64,000 nucleotides of DNA from Salipiger profundus (GTDB lineage: Bacteria > Pseudomonadota > Alphaproteobacteria > Rhodobacterales > Rhodobacteraceae). Made by a program: the position numbers and the translations under genes. Positions 1 through 9,298 of the stretch are shown here, piece after piece (position 1 is the first letter of the stretch; each line of letters opens with the position of its first letter). Where the stretch lies: the NCBI RefSeq assembly GCF_001969385.1, contig NZ_CP014796.1:1753501-1817500 (forward strand), given 5' to 3'. Under the pieces are notes generated by a model. That model saw only the letters and a program-made list of their open reading frames with translations, was not told the DNA's origin and made no database searches.

Positions 1-827
1 TGGACTACGACGACACGCTGATGGCTGCCGCCGGGCACCAGGCCGAGGCCGCGCTTCAGGACACCATCGACAAGTACAAGGGGAACTACATCCTCGCGGT
101 CGAGGGCAACCCGCCGCTGAATGAGGACGGCATGTACTGCATCGTCGGGGGCAGGCCCTTCGTCGATCAGCTGCGCCACGCGGCCGAGCACGCCAAGGCG
201 ATCATCTCGTGGGGGGCCTGCGCCTCCTACGGCTGCGTGCAGGCGGCCAAGCCGAACCCGACGCGGGCGACGCCGGTGCACAAGGTCATCACCGACAAGC
301 CGATCATCAAGGTTCCGGGCTGCCCGCCCATCGCCGAGGTCATGACCGGCGTCATCACCTACATGCTGACCTTCGACCGGCTGCCCGAGCTCGACCGGCA
401 GGGCCGGCCGGCGATGTTCTACTCCCAGCGGATCCACGACAAGTGCTACCGGCGGCCGCATTTCGATGCGGGCCAGTTCGTCGAGCACTGGGACGACGAG
501 AACGCGCGGAAGGGCTACTGCCTCTACAAGATGGGCTGCAAGGGCCCGACCACCTACAACGCCTGCTCGACGGTGCGCTGGAACGAGGGCGTTTCCTTCC
601 CGATCCAGTCGGGCCACGGCTGCATCGGCTGCTCGGAAGACGGCTTCTGGGATCAGGGCAGCTTCTACAACCGCGTGACCGACCTCACCCAGTTCGGCGT
701 CGAGGCGAATGCCGACAAGGTGGGCCTCACGGCGGCGGGCGTCGTCGGCGGAGGCATCGCGCTTCACGCGGCGGTGTCGGCGCTGAAGTCGGCCCAGAAG
801 AAGACCCAGTCGAAAGAGGAGGTGTAA
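1..827 (+). CDS. hupS: [NiFe] uptake hydrogenase small subunit HupS (5' end outside window)
   Basis: This is the electron-transfer subunit of a membrane-bound group 1 uptake hydrogenase; its three FeS clusters carry electrons from H2 oxidation to the HupC cytochrome b. The gene enters the window already open in frame from base 3, so the Tat signal and the first cluster cysteines are missing and 274 residues remain. Cluster ligands seen are Cys codons at 219 and 321 plus later [14 protein letters not shown] and HGCIGC motifs. An extra Cys codon lies at 234 (GACASYGC), the supernumerary position of oxygen-tolerant enzymes. A hydrophobic, glycine/alanine-rich segment near the C-terminus is the usual membrane anchor. 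The stop is three bases before hupL. Confidence 0.97.
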   Translation, partial: DYDDTLMAAAGHQAEAALQDTIDKYKGNYILAVEGNPPLNEDGMYCIVGGRPFVDQLRHAAEHAKAIISWGACASYGCVQAAKPNPTRATPVHKVITDKPIIKVPGCPPIAEVMTGVITYMLTFDRLPELDRQGRPAMFYSQRIHDKCYRRPHFDAGQFVEHWDDENARKGYCLYKMGCKGPTTYNACSTVRWNEGVSFPIQSGHGCIGCSEDGFWDQGSFYNRVTDLTQFGVEANADKVGLTAAGVVGGGIALHAAVSALKSAQKKTQSKEEV

Positions 828-830
828 GCC

Positions 831-2624
831 ATGGTCGTGCAAACCCCCAACGGCTTCACGCTCGACAATTCCGGCAAGCGCGTGGTGGTCGACCCGGTCA
901 CCCGGATCGAAGGCCACATGCGCTGCGAGGTGAACGTCGACGACAACAACATGATCACCAACGCGGTGAGCACCGGGACCATGTGGCGCGGGCTCGAGGT
1001 CATTCTCAAGGGACGCGATCCGCGCGATGCATGGGCCTTTACCGAGCGCATCTGCGGCGTCTGCACCGGCACCCACGCGCTGACGAGCGTGCGCGCGGTG
1101 GAGGATGCGCTTGGCATCACCATCCCGGACAACGCCAACTCGATCCGCAACATGATGCAGCTGGCGCTGCAGATGCATGACCACATCGTGCATTTCTACC
1201 ACCTGCACGCGCTCGACTGGGTGAACCCGGTGAACGCGCTCAAGGCGGACCCCAAGGCGACCTCTGAGCTGCAGCAGTCGGTGAGCCCGTCACATCCGCT
1301 GTCGAGCCCGGGCTATTTCCGCGACGTGCAAAACCGTCTGAAGAAATTCGTGGAATCGGGCCAGCTCGGCCTGTTCAAGAACGGCTACTGGGACAACCCC
1401 GCCTATCTGCTGCCGCCCGAGGCGGACCTGATGGCGACGACGCATTACCTCGAGGCGCTGGATCTTCAGAAGGAGATCGTGAAGATCCACACGATCTTCG
1501 GCGGCAAGAACCCGCACCCGAACTGGCTGGTGGGCGGTGTGCCGTGTCCGATCAACGTGCATTCGGTGGGCGCGGTCGGCGCGATCAACATGGAGCGGCT
1601 GAACCTGGTCAGCTCCATCATCGACCTGTGCGACCAGTTCAACAAGAACGTCTACATCCCCGACGTGAAGGCGATCGGCGGGTTCTACCGCAACTGGCTC
1701 TACGGCGGCGGGCTGTCGTCGCAGGCGTGCCTTGCCTACGGCGACATCCCCGAGCATCCGAACGATTTCTCGGCCGAACAGCTGCACCTGCCGCGCGGCG
1801 CGATCATCAACGGCGACCTGACGCAGGTGCATGACGTCGATCCGCGCGATCCCGAGCAGGTTCAGGAATTCGTCGATCATTCCTGGTATACCTACGGCGA
1901 GGCCGGTCGCGGCCTGCATCCCTGGGATGGCGTGACCGAGCCGAAATACGAGCTTGGCCCCAATGCCAAGGGCACGCGCACCGACATCAAGGAACTGGAC
2001 GAGGCGGCGAAATACTCGTGGATCAAGGCGCCTCGCTGGAAGGGGCACGCGATGGAGGTCGGGCCACTGGCACGCTACATCGTCGGCTATGCCAACGGTC
2101 ACGAGGACATCAAGGACCAGGTCGACGGGCTGCTGCGCGACATGGACCTGCCGCTCGAGGCGGTGTTCTCGACGCTGGGCCGCACCGCGGCGCGGGCGCT
2201 GGAATCGGAATACTGCGGGCGCCTGACCCGGCACTTCTTCGACAAGATGGTGACCAATATCCGCAACGGCGACGAGTCGACCGCCAACGTCGAGAAGTGG
2301 GATCCGTCGACCTGGCCCGCAGAGGCCAAGGGCGTCGGCATGACCGAGGCGCCGCGCGGTGCGCTCGGCCACTGGATCAAGATCGAGAACGGCCGGATCG
2401 ACAATTACCAGTGCGTCGTGCCGACCACGTGGAACGGATCGCCTCGCGATACTGCCGGAAATATAGGCGCATTCGAGGCATCCTTGATGAATACGAAGGT
2501 GGAACGCCCGGAAGAGCCCGTCGAGATCCTGCGCACGCTGCACAGTTTCGACCCCTGCCTTGCCTGTTCCACCCACGTGATGTCACCTGACGGCGATGAA
2601 CTTGCCAACGTCAAGGTCCGCTAG
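831..2624 (+). CDS. hupL: [NiFe] uptake hydrogenase large subunit HupL
   Basis: Catalytic subunit holding the Ni-Fe(CN)2CO centre that splits H2. At 597 residues it has the family's usual length. The N-terminal ligand motif RICGVC (Cys75, Cys78) and the C-terminal motif DPCLAC (Cys576, Cys579) are both intact. The sequence ends with a 15-residue tail after His582, the site where the HupD endopeptidase is expected to cut once nickel has been inserted. RIEGH near residue 25 is another conserved large-subunit motif. The gene starts three bases after hupS and is co-transcribed with it. No missing residues were noticed. Confidence 0.98.
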   Translation: MVVQTPNGFTLDNSGKRVVVDPVTRIEGHMRCEVNVDDNNMITNAVSTGTMWRGLEVILKGRDPRDAWAFTERICGVCTGTHALTSVRAVEDALGITIPDNANSIRNMMQLALQMHDHIVHFYHLHALDWVNPVNALKADPKATSELQQSVSPSHPLSSPGYFRDVQNRLKKFVESGQLGLFKNGYWDNPAYLLPPEADLMATTHYLEALDLQKEIVKIHTIFGGKNPHPNWLVGGVPCPINVHSVGAVGAINMERLNLVSSIIDLCDQFNKNVYIPDVKAIGGFYRNWLYGGGLSSQACLAYGDIPEHPNDFSAEQLHLPRGAIINGDLTQVHDVDPRDPEQVQEFVDHSWYTYGEAGRGLHPWDGVTEPKYELGPNAKGTRTDIKELDEAAKYSWIKAPRWKGHAMEVGPLARYIVGYANGHEDIKDQVDGLLRDMDLPLEAVFSTLGRTAARALESEYCGRLTRHFFDKMVTNIRNGDESTANVEKWDPSTWPAEAKGVGMTEAPRGALGHWIKIENGRIDNYQCVVPTTWNGSPRDTAGNIGAFEASLMNTKVERPEEPVEILRTLHSFDPCLACSTHVMSPDGDELANVKVR

Positions 2625-2637
2625 GGAGCACAGACCA

Positions 2638-3219
2638 ATGAAAAAGATCGCACTTTCCACCGCACTCACCCTCGTCGCCGCACCCGCGCTGGCCCACACC
2701 GGCCACGGCGCGACCTCGGGGCTCGTGGCGGGCCTGACGCACCCGATCCTCGGGGCGGATCACCTGATGGCGATGGTCGCCGTCGGCCTGTGGTCGGGCT
2801 TCGCCCTGCCGAACCGCGCATGGTCGGGGGCGACGGCCTTCCTCGGGGCGATGACCGTGGGCGCGGCCCTGTCCTGGGGCGGGGTTCACCTGCCGATGGT
2901 CGAGGGCTTCATCACCCTCTCGGTGCTGGCCTTCGGCCTGCTGACCGTCTTTGCCCATCCCGGCCAGTCCCGGCTGGCATCGGGGCTGACGCTGGCGGCC
3001 ATCGCGGGCTTCGGCGCCTTCCACGGCCACGCCCATGCCACCGAGGCGGCGGGCAACGCCGCAGCCTACCTCGGCGGCTTCCTCGCCGCGACCGCCGCGC
3101 TGCACCTCGTGGGCGTCGCCCTGGCGCGCTCCGTCGCCACGGGCCGCTTCGCGCGTCTCATCCAGGGCGGGATGGGGGCCGCCGTTTCGCTGGGCGGCCT
3201 CGCCCTGCTTGCGGGGTAG
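2638..3219 (+). CDS. hupE: HupE/UreJ-family nickel permease
   Basis: A 193-residue integral membrane protein with an N-terminal signal peptide ending near ALAHTGHG. It has the HupE/UreJ signature HPILGADH followed by about six hydrophobic segments, and further His residues (FHGHAHA) that suit metal handling. The family moves Ni2+ into the cell for hydrogenase or urease. I chose the ATG at 2638, which gives a clean signal peptide; an upstream in-frame ATG at 2596 would overlap the end of hupL and add a polar leader. It lies between hupL and hupC, so nickel uptake is probably co-expressed with the enzyme. Confidence 0.93.
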   Translation: MKKIALSTALTLVAAPALAHTGHGATSGLVAGLTHPILGADHLMAMVAVGLWSGFALPNRAWSGATAFLGAMTVGAALSWGGVHLPMVEGFITLSVLAFGLLTVFAHPGQSRLASGLTLAAIAGFGAFHGHAHATEAAGNAAAYLGGFLAATAALHLVGVALARSVATGRFARLIQGGMGAAVSLGGLALLAG

Positions 3220-3223
3220 GACG

Positions 3224-4000
3224 ATGCGCGACCAGACCATCCACACCCCGACCCCGGGCGTCGAGCCGCTGCCGAGCGCGCGGCTCACCGGCGACGCGAC
3301 GGCGGAGGACATCGAGTCGATCCGCCGCCGCACCTCGGTCTTCGTCTACGAATGGCCCGTGCGCCTCTGGCACTGGGTGAACGCGGCTCTGATCATGACG
3401 CTGATCGGCACCGGCTGGCTCATCGCCTCGCCGCTGCCGACGATGAATTTCGCCGAGGCGACGTTCCAGTTCGTGATGGGCTACAACCGCTTCATCCACT
3501 TCGCCGCCGGCCAGCTTCTGACCGTGGCCTTCGCGGCGCGGATCTACTGGGCGTTCGTGGGCAACCACCACGCCAAGCAGCTGTTCTACGTGCCGGTCTG
3601 GAAAAAGGCCTGGTGGAAGGAGGTCTTCCACGAACTGCGCTGGTATGCCTTCCTCGAGGACGTGCCGAAGAAATACGTGGGCCACAACCCGCTTGCGCAG
3701 GTCGCCATGTTCTTCTTCATGACGGTCGGGATCACCTTCATGCTGCTGACCGGATGGGCGCTTTACGCGGAAGGCGCGGGGCAGGGCTCGCTGCCCGATC
3801 TCGCGATGGGATGGCTGATCGCACTGGTGGGCAACACTCAGGTGCTGCATTCGATCCACCACCTTGGCATGTGGTTCATCGTGATCTTCATGATGATCCA
3901 CATCTACGCCGCCATCCGCGAGGATATCATGTCGCGGCAGTCGATGGTCTCGACGATGATCTCCGGGCATCGCACCTTCAAGGACGACCTGCCGGAATGA
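3224..4000 (+). CDS. hupC: Ni/Fe-hydrogenase b-type cytochrome subunit HupC
   Basis: A 258-residue membrane di-heme cytochrome b that anchors HupSL on the periplasmic face and passes electrons to quinone. There are four hydrophobic helices with conserved heme-ligand histidines, visible in EWPVRLWHWVNA near the first helix and HSIHHLGMW and MMIHIYAA near the last. The N-terminus has about 45 polar residues before the first helix, slightly longer than in some homologues. The ATG at 3224 lies four bases after the hupE stop. A strong terminator follows, so hupSLEC is probably one transcription unit. Confidence 0.96.
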   Translation: MRDQTIHTPTPGVEPLPSARLTGDATAEDIESIRRRTSVFVYEWPVRLWHWVNAALIMTLIGTGWLIASPLPTMNFAEATFQFVMGYNRFIHFAAGQLLTVAFAARIYWAFVGNHHAKQLFYVPVWKKAWWKEVFHELRWYAFLEDVPKKYVGHNPLAQVAMFFFMTVGITFMLLTGWALYAEGAGQGSLPDLAMGWLIALVGNTQVLHSIHHLGMWFIVIFMMIHIYAAIREDIMSRQSMVSTMISGHRTFKDDLPE

Positions 4001-4026
4001 GCTGACCGCTCCCGGCGCCAACATGG

Positions 4027-4053
4027 AACGGGCCCTTGCAGGGGCCCGTTTTT
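4027..4053 (+). terminator. Rho-independent terminator after hupC
   Basis: A nine-base-pair perfect stem (AACGGGCCC at 4027-4035 with GGGCCCGTT at 4042-4050) and a six-base loop are followed by a run of five T. It sits 27 bases after the hupC stop and separates the structural genes from the maturation genes. Confidence 0.9.
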
Positions 4054-4279
4054 CTTTGTGGCAGGAAGGTTTCCGATATTACCCTGAAATGGAAAGGGGT
4101 ATTACGCCACCCCACCACGGGAAGGATGCTGTTTCTCGAAAATATCATTCCATATCAGGGTCTTGATGAAAGATGCATCTCTCATGCGGAATCGCTGATC
4201 CTGCCGGCGGAAGTCTCTAGTCTCGGACGGGCCAGCAGGCGGAGGTCAGGAGGCCGCCGGGCAAGCAGGGGAGGATCGC
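4054..4279 (+). promoter_or_regulatory. Intergenic region expected to hold the hupD promoter
   Basis: About 226 bases between the hupC terminator and hupD, clearly AT-richer than the flanks in its first half. I see no convincing sigma-70 -35/-10 pair, no good sigma-54 -24/-12 element and no TTG-N5-CAA HupR-type site. A weak inverted repeat (TACCC near 4081 with GGGTA near 4096) is present. That transcription starts here is inferred from the terminator before it. A Shine-Dalgarno-like GGGGAGG lies just before the hupD ATG. Confidence 0.4.
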
Positions 4280-4888
4280 ATGACACGACAGGCACTCATT
4301 CTCGGCATCGGAAACGTGCTCTGGGCAGACGAGGGCTTTGGCGTGCGCTGCGTCGAGCATCTTGCCGAAACCCTTTCCTACGGCGCCGACGTGACCGTTC
4401 TCGATGGCGGCACGCAGGGGCTCTACCTGCTGCCCTTCCTCGAGGCCGCCGACGTGATGGTCGTCTTCGACGCGGTCGACTACGGGCTCGCCCCGGGCAC
4501 GATGAAGGTGGTCGAGGGCGACGCGGTGCCGCGCTTCATGGGCGCGAAGAAGATGTCGCTGCACCAGACCGGCTTCCAGGACGTGATCGCGACCGCGCAG
4601 CTCATGGGTTACTGCCCCGGTGAGCTGCTTCTGGTCGGCTGCCAGCCCGAGGAGCTCGAGGATTACGGCGGCGGCTTGCGGCCGCAGATCGCCGCCCGCA
4701 TTCCCGAGGCGGTGCGCATCGGCCGGGAGTGGCTGGCCGCGCGCGGCATCCATGCGACCGAAGGGCGGACGCAGACCGACGCGCTCGCCGATGCCTCGAT
4801 CCGCCAGCGCGCCTACGAGGACGGTCGCCCTTCCGAGGACGAGGCCTGCCGCACCGGCGACGCCCGGTTCTTCCCGGGAGCGGCCTGA
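4280..4888 (+). CDS. hupD: Hydrogenase maturation endopeptidase HupD
   Basis: Endopeptidase of the HyaD/HybD family that removes the C-terminal tail of HupL once nickel is in place. The three nickel-contact residues known from E. coli HybD are recognisable here as Glu18 (WADEGFG), Asp64 (FDAVDYG) and His95 (SLHQTG). The core is of normal length; the last 30 or so residues are a polar, acidic extension of unknown role. A good ribosome-binding site (GGGGAGG) precedes the ATG. The stop overlaps the region just before hupF, so translation of the two is probably coupled. Confidence 0.96.
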   Translation: MTRQALILGIGNVLWADEGFGVRCVEHLAETLSYGADVTVLDGGTQGLYLLPFLEAADVMVVFDAVDYGLAPGTMKVVEGDAVPRFMGAKKMSLHQTGFQDVIATAQLMGYCPGELLLVGCQPEELEDYGGGLRPQIAARIPEAVRIGREWLAARGIHATEGRTQTDALADASIRQRAYEDGRPSEDEACRTGDARFFPGAA

Positions 4889-4889
4889 G

Positions 4890-5210
4890 ATGTGCCTGGG
4901 CATCCCGATGAAGATCGTCTTGATCGACGGCATCGCCGCACGGGCAACGGGCGACGAGGGCACCGCATTGATCGACCTGTCGCTGACCCCCGAGGCGCGC
5001 GTGGGCGACTGGGTGCTGACCCATCTCGGCCATGCCCGCTCGTTGATCTCGGCGCCCGAGGCGCTGCTCATCTCCGAGGCCCTGCGCGGCCTTCGGGCAG
5101 TGATGCAGGGCGGCAGCGCCGGCGACGCCTTTGCCGACCTGGACAACCGCGAGCCGGCTCTGCCGCCGCATCTCGAAGCGGCCCGGCGCGCCGGCCGCAA
5201 AACCGCCTGA
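4890..5210 (+). CDS. hupF: HypC/HupF-family hydrogenase chaperone HupF
   Basis: A 106-residue paralogue of HypC. It starts MCLGIP, so Cys2, the residue HypC-type chaperones use to hold the Fe(CN)2CO group, becomes N-terminal after Met removal. HupF proteins are longer than HypC and are reported to protect or stabilise HupL when oxygen is present. The C-terminal 30 residues beyond the HypC core fit that. The ATG at 4890 is one base after the hupD stop. A second family member, hypC, lies at 10780. Confidence 0.93.
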   Translation: MCLGIPMKIVLIDGIAARATGDEGTALIDLSLTPEARVGDWVLTHLGHARSLISAPEALLISEALRGLRAVMQGGSAGDAFADLDNREPALPPHLEAARRAGRKTA

Positions 5211-5221
5211 GGAGACCGCCA

Positions 5222-5608
5222 ATGGCACACCCCCTGATCGACCGGCTCGTGACCGACTTCGGCTGGCCCCGGCTTGCCACCATGGCCGACGTCGCGGCCT
5301 TCACCGAGGCGCCGGGCGCGCATTGCCTGTTCGTGCCGGGCGACCCGAAGCGCAATCTCGAGAGCGCCGACGTCGCGGTGATCCTGCCGGAACTGCACAT
5401 GGCCTTTCAGCGCGCCTTTGACTGCGCGCTGGTCGATGATGCCATCGAGGCCGCGCTGCGCGAGCGCACCGGCGTGCTCAAGACACCGTCGCTGATCTTC
5501 TTCCGCGACGGCGTCTGCCTCGGCGGCATTCCCAAGGTGCGCGACTGGGACGACTACATGGCCCGCGTCCCGCAGATCCTCAACGCAATCCCCGCCCCGG
5601 CGGCCTGA
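5222..5608 (+). CDS. hupG: Hydrogenase accessory protein HupG (HyaE-like thioredoxin fold)
   Basis: A 128-residue protein of the HupG/HyaE family, thioredoxin-like chaperones that bind the Tat signal of the hydrogenase small subunit. The fold is suggested by HCLFVPGD early on and a cis-Pro-like TPSLIFFRDG segment, but the redox CxxC is absent, as is normal for HyaE/HupG. Eleven bases separate it from hupF, with a GGAG ribosome-binding site. It is needed for small-subunit maturation in related bacteria. Confidence 0.92.
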   Translation: MAHPLIDRLVTDFGWPRLATMADVAAFTEAPGAHCLFVPGDPKRNLESADVAVILPELHMAFQRAFDCALVDDAIEAALRERTGVLKTPSLIFFRDGVCLGGIPKVRDWDDYMARVPQILNAIPAPAA

Positions 5609-5622
5609 CGGAGACACGACGG

Positions 5623-6447
5623 ATGGTCAGCAACTTCCACCTTCCGCCCACGGGCTACGGCCCGGGATCGCAGCCCGAGGACGACGACCTGCAATACATG
5701 TCGTTGCCGCAGGACATGCGCACCTTCTCGCCACGGATTCCCGAAGTCGACGACACGGATGCGCTCGCTCCGGCGATGGCGCTGATGACGCAAGTGGCCA
5801 AGGCCGCCGACCGTGTCGCGCTGGGCGGGGCGCCCGAGCAGTTCGATCTCTTCGGGCTGGACCCGGCCAATCGCCGGCTCGTCGCAGAGACCATGGGCGA
5901 GGGCGAGGTTGCCATGAAGATCCGTGGCCTGCCGTCGCTGCACGCGCAGGAATCGGTGTTCGCCGGGATCTGGATGCTGCACGGGGCCGGGCGCGACGTG
6001 ATCGAGGTGGCAAGCGCTCCGCAGGACGCCCGCACCCGTGCGTTCGAGCCGTTCCGCCCGGGCAACGCCGATGCTCCTGGTGCCGGTGTCGTCAACGCGC
6101 CGCCGCTGCTCGTCGAGCTTCGCGACAAGTCGGCCTCCTTCCCGCAGACGCGGGAGCTGCACGTGGTGAACCTCAGCCTGCTGCCGCACACCGAGGCCGA
6201 CCTCGCATGGCTCGATGCGCGGCTCGGCGTGGGCTCGACCGACATCCTGTCGCGCGGCTACGGCAACTGCCGGGTCACGGCCACGGCCACGCCGCATGTC
6301 TGGCGAGTGCAGTTCTACAACTCGATGGACCAGCTCATTCTCGATACCTTCGAGGTCACCGAAATGCCCGAGGTCGCGCTCGCCGCCGCCGAGGACCTGA
6401 TGGACAGCGCCGAACGGCTGCGCGAAGTGCTGGAGGCCATCGCATGA
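5623..6447 (+). CDS. hupH: Hydrogenase expression/accessory protein HupH (HyaF-like)
   Basis: A 274-residue HupH/HyaF-family protein. Family members act in maturation of the small subunit, probably in cluster assembly or delivery, although the exact reaction is not known. The C-terminal half carries the conserved stretch LSRGYGNCRV followed by VWRVQFYNSMDQLILDTFEV, which is typical of the family. It overlaps hupJ by the four-base ATGA, indicating translational coupling. No signal peptide or membrane segment is seen. Confidence 0.93.
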   Translation: MVSNFHLPPTGYGPGSQPEDDDLQYMSLPQDMRTFSPRIPEVDDTDALAPAMALMTQVAKAADRVALGGAPEQFDLFGLDPANRRLVAETMGEGEVAMKIRGLPSLHAQESVFAGIWMLHGAGRDVIEVASAPQDARTRAFEPFRPGNADAPGAGVVNAPPLLVELRDKSASFPQTRELHVVNLSLLPHTEADLAWLDARLGVGSTDILSRGYGNCRVTATATPHVWRVQFYNSMDQLILDTFEVTEMPEVALAAAEDLMDSAERLREVLEAIA

Positions 6448-7244
6448 GTTTCGAGGGCAGCTATCTCGGCGCGAACGACCGGATCTCGGAGCAGGCGATC
6501 ATGGAGTGCAAGATCTGCTGGACTCCCTACGAGCCGGCCGAGGGCGACGATACCCGGCAGGTCGAGCCCGGCACGCCCTTCGCGGCCCTGCCCGAGGACT
6601 GGTCCTGTCCCAACTGCTCGGCCCCGAAGGAGCAGTTCATGGTGCTCGAGGACCCGGGCGCGGCGGACCTGCTCGAGGCAAACCGGATCGCCGCCGTCAC
6701 CGCGCGGCTGGTGGCCGACTTCCGCGAGGTCTACCACGCCAAGATGCGCGACGTGCCCATCGTCAACAAGACGCTGCAGGTCGAGGCGGTGGGCTTCACC
6801 CGGCACGGCGACCACCTGCTCGGGGTGCTGGTAAGCCCTTGGTTCATGAACCTCGTCCTGCTGCCCGACGCGGGTCAGGACTGGTCCGGCCTCGTCGCCG
6901 GCGACAAGGAGGTGATTTCCTTCCCCTCCGGCGACTACGAGTTCATCCACAACACCCGCGAGCTCACCGGCGGCTACAAGGCGTGTTCGCTGTTCTCGCC
7001 GATGCACGAGTTCACCCGCCAGAAGGATGCGACCGACGTCGCCCGCGCGGTCATGCAGGCGCTGTTCCAGGAAGAGCACCGCGCGGACACCGACCGGGCC
7101 GCAGACATCCGGGCCTCGCGCGAGGAGGCACTGGCCGCGGCGGAAGAGGCCGTGCGCGCCGACGCCGAGGCAGAGACGGACGCGGAGCCCAGCCGCCGGG
7201 CGGTCATCACCGGGGGCCTGTCGCATCCGGCGGAGGCCGGCTGA
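6444..7244 (+). CDS. hupJ: Rubredoxin-HupJ fusion (HupI/HupJ-type maturation protein)
   Basis: A 266-residue two-domain protein. Residues 20-65 form a rubredoxin with the four iron ligands Cys22, Cys25, Cys55 and Cys58 (CKIC and CPNC). The rest is the HupJ/HybE-type small-subunit chaperone, with a charged Ala/Glu-rich tail of about 50 residues. In some bacteria these are separate hupI and hupJ genes; in Rhodobacter capsulatus the rubredoxin is part of HupJ, the arrangement seen here. Rubredoxins in hup loci are thought to protect cluster maturation under oxygen. It overlaps both neighbours (ATGA and TGATG). Confidence 0.93.
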   Translation: MSFEGSYLGANDRISEQAIMECKICWTPYEPAEGDDTRQVEPGTPFAALPEDWSCPNCSAPKEQFMVLEDPGAADLLEANRIAAVTARLVADFREVYHAKMRDVPIVNKTLQVEAVGFTRHGDHLLGVLVSPWFMNLVLLPDAGQDWSGLVAGDKEVISFPSGDYEFIHNTRELTGGYKACSLFSPMHEFTRQKDATDVARAVMQALFQEEHRADTDRAADIRASREEALAAAEEAVRADAEAETDAEPSRRAVITGGLSHPAEAG

Positions 7245-8140
7245 TGCTTGCCGTGCCGGTGCGCCCCCTGCCGCGCCTCGTAGCGCGCCCGGTGCCGGCA
7301 CTGCCGGTGGCGGCGCTGGTGGTGGGGCGCCCGGTCGGCGAGGTCGAGGCGCTGCTGCCCCGGCTCTTCAATCTTTGCAGCGGAGCCCAGAAGGCGGCCT
7401 TTTCGGCGGCGCTGGGGGGACATGCGTCGGTCGCGGAGAGCCGCGCCGACGTCTTGCGCGATCACCTGCTGAAGTTTCATGCGACCTGGCCGAGCCTGCT
7501 CGGCATCGCGCCGCAGACTTTGCCGACGAAATGGAAGCAGGGCGGCCTGTCGCTGCTGTCCTGGCTCTTCGGCCCATCCGCCGCGCCGCCCGCGACGCCG
7601 GATGCATTCGCGGCCTTCCTTTGCCACAGGGACAATCCGCTGGCCCAGGTGCTGGCAATGATCGCCGACCGGTTCGCCCCGGGTGAGGCGGTCTCGGGGC
7701 TGCTGCCCGAGGTGACGCCCGAGACCATCTGGGCGCAGGGCGCGCTCGAGAACTCGGTCGCGGCCCGCCATGCCGGTCACCCGGTGATGCGGTCGATCGA
7801 GGCGCGCCACGGGCGCGGCCCGCTGTGGCGCGCCTCGGCGCGGCTCTACGACATAGAGGCGGTCTCGAAGGGGCGGCTTCCCGCCGTGACGCGCGGGGCG
7901 GGATGGGCGATGGTGCCCGCTACCCGCGGCACCTATGCCATGCGGCTCTCGGTCTCGGGCGAGGGCCGGGTGACGGCGTTCGAACGGGTCACGCCGACGG
8001 ATGCGCTGCTGGCGCCGGGCGGCATTCTCGACGACAGCCTCGCGACGCTTCCGCCGCAGAAATCCGTGCTTGCCCCGCTGCTTCTCGATATCCTCGATCC
8101 ATGCGCCCCGGTGCAGCTGGAGGAAACGGAAGATGCATGA
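7244..8140 (+). CDS. hupK: Hydrogenase expression protein HupK
   Basis: A 298-residue HupK protein. The family looks like a shortened, non-catalytic relative of the large subunit and has been proposed as a scaffold for the iron centre before it reaches HupL. In line with this, the C-terminus has DPCAPV where HupL has DPCLAC, so only one of the two C-terminal ligand cysteines is kept, and LFNLCSGAQ holds a single Cys in the N-terminal half. The start overlaps hupJ by one base and the 3' end overlaps hypA by eight. Confidence 0.9.
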   Translation: MLAVPVRPLPRLVARPVPALPVAALVVGRPVGEVEALLPRLFNLCSGAQKAAFSAALGGHASVAESRADVLRDHLLKFHATWPSLLGIAPQTLPTKWKQGGLSLLSWLFGPSAAPPATPDAFAAFLCHRDNPLAQVLAMIADRFAPGEAVSGLLPEVTPETIWAQGALENSVAARHAGHPVMRSIEARHGRGPLWRASARLYDIEAVSKGRLPAVTRGAGWAMVPATRGTYAMRLSVSGEGRVTAFERVTPTDALLAPGGILDDSLATLPPQKSVLAPLLLDILDPCAPVQLEETEDA

Positions 8141-8474
8141 GATGTCGCTTTGCGAAGGCATCCGCCGGGTGGTCGAGCAGGCCGCCGCGTCGGAGGAGAT
8201 CGCCCGGGTGACCCGCGTGCGGCTCGAAATCGGGCGGTTCGCCGGCGTCGAGAAGCCGGCGCTGGAATTCGCATGGGAGATCGTCATGCGCGGGTCCAAG
8301 GCCGAGGGCGCCGCGCTCGACATGATCGATTTGCCGGGCCGCGCCCTGTGCTACGACTGCATGGAGACGGTCGAGATCGATCACAGGCTCGACCCCTGCC
8401 CACGCTGCGGCGGCGGCAAGCTGATGCCCGACGGGGGCGACGAAATGAGGATCAAGGACATGGAGGTCATCTGA
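8133..8474 (+). CDS. hypA: Hydrogenase nickel-insertion metallochaperone HypA
   Basis: A 113-residue HypA that delivers nickel to the HupL precursor together with HypB. The N-terminal MHEMSL contains the nickel ligand His2. The structural zinc site is complete as two CxxC pairs: Cys73/Cys76 (CYDC) and Cys89/Cys92 (CPRC). Length and motif spacing are normal. The ATG lies inside the end of hupK, and its TGA overlaps the hypB ATG by one base. Confidence 0.97.
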   Translation: MHEMSLCEGIRRVVEQAAASEEIARVTRVRLEIGRFAGVEKPALEFAWEIVMRGSKAEGAALDMIDLPGRALCYDCMETVEIDHRLDPCPRCGGGKLMPDGGDEMRIKDMEVI

Positions 8475-9298
8475 TGTGCACGGTTTGCGGCTGCGGAGAC
8501 GGCAAGATCGAGGGGCATGATCACCATCATCCCCATGCGCATGGCCATCACCATCATCACCACGGAGGGCATGGCGATCTTCACTTCGGCCATGGCGCCG
8601 CCGGGGTCGCGGTCGGCAACATGAGCCAGGAGCGGCTGATCGAGATCGAGACCGGCATCCTGTCGGAGAACGACCGCTACGCGCAGGCCAACCGGCAGCA
8701 GCTCACCGCGATGGGGGTCTACGCGCTGAACCTCGTCAGCTCGCCCGGCTCGGGCAAGACGACGCTGCTTTGTGCCACCATCCGCGCCATGGGCGGCGGC
8801 TGCGCGGTGATCGAGGGCGACCAGCAGACCACCAACGACGCCGACCGCATCCGCGAGACCGGCGCCCCTGCGATCCAGGTCAACACCGGCAAGGGCTGCC
8901 ATCTCGACGGGCACATGGTCGGCCACGCGCTCGACCACCTGCACCTGCACGCCGGCGGCACGCTGTTCATCGAGAACGTCGGCAACCTCGTCTGCCCGGC
9001 GTCCTTCGATCTGGGCGAGGATGCGAAGGTGGCGATCCTCTCGGTCACCGAGGGCGAGGACAAGCCGCTGAAATACCCCGACATGTTCACCGCCGCGAAG
9101 ATCGCGCTTCTGAACAAGGTCGATCTCGCGCCGCATTGCGACGTGGACCTCGACCTTTACGAAGCGAACCTGCGACGGGTGAACCCGACCATCGAGATCA
9201 TCCGCGTCTCGGCCCGCACCGGCGAGGGGCTCGACGCGTGGACCTCCTGGCTGCGCTCGGAGGCTGCCGCGAAGACGGCCCCGAGGGCCGCGGAGTGA
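8474..9298 (+). CDS. hypB: Hydrogenase nickel-incorporation GTPase HypB
   Basis: A 274-residue SIMIBI GTPase that loads nickel into HupL with HypA. The N-terminus MCTVCGC matches the high-affinity nickel motif of the E. coli protein. Residues 15-40 are His-rich (roughly half His), a nickel-storage stretch seen in rhizobial and Rhodobacter HypB. The P-loop is SSPGSGKT and the guanine-specificity motif is NKVD. Its stop overlaps the hupR start codon. Confidence 0.97.
   Translation: MCTVCGCGDGKIEGHDHHHPHAHGHHHHHHGGHGDLHFGHGAAGVAVGNMSQERLIEIETGILSENDRYAQANRQQLTAMGVYALNLVSSPGSGKTTLLCATIRAMGGGCAVIEGDQQTTNDADRIRETGAPAIQVNTGKGCHLDGHMVGHALDHLHLHAGGTLFIENVGNLVCPASFDLGEDAKVAILSVTEGEDKPLKYPDMFTAAKIALLNKVDLAPHCDVDLDLYEANLRRVNPTIEIIRVSARTGEGLDAWTSWLRSEAAAKTAPRAAE

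Noticed and set aside
1290..2576. Open frame of about 430 codons antisense to hupL
   Set aside because: High-GC codon bias leaves the antisense frame open; the sense strand has a complete, motif-bearing hydrogenase gene.
4056..4080. Sigma-54 -24/-12 promoter (TGGCAG...) before hupD
   Set aside because: The -12 GC element is missing at the required spacing, and HupR here lacks the sigma-54 contact motif.
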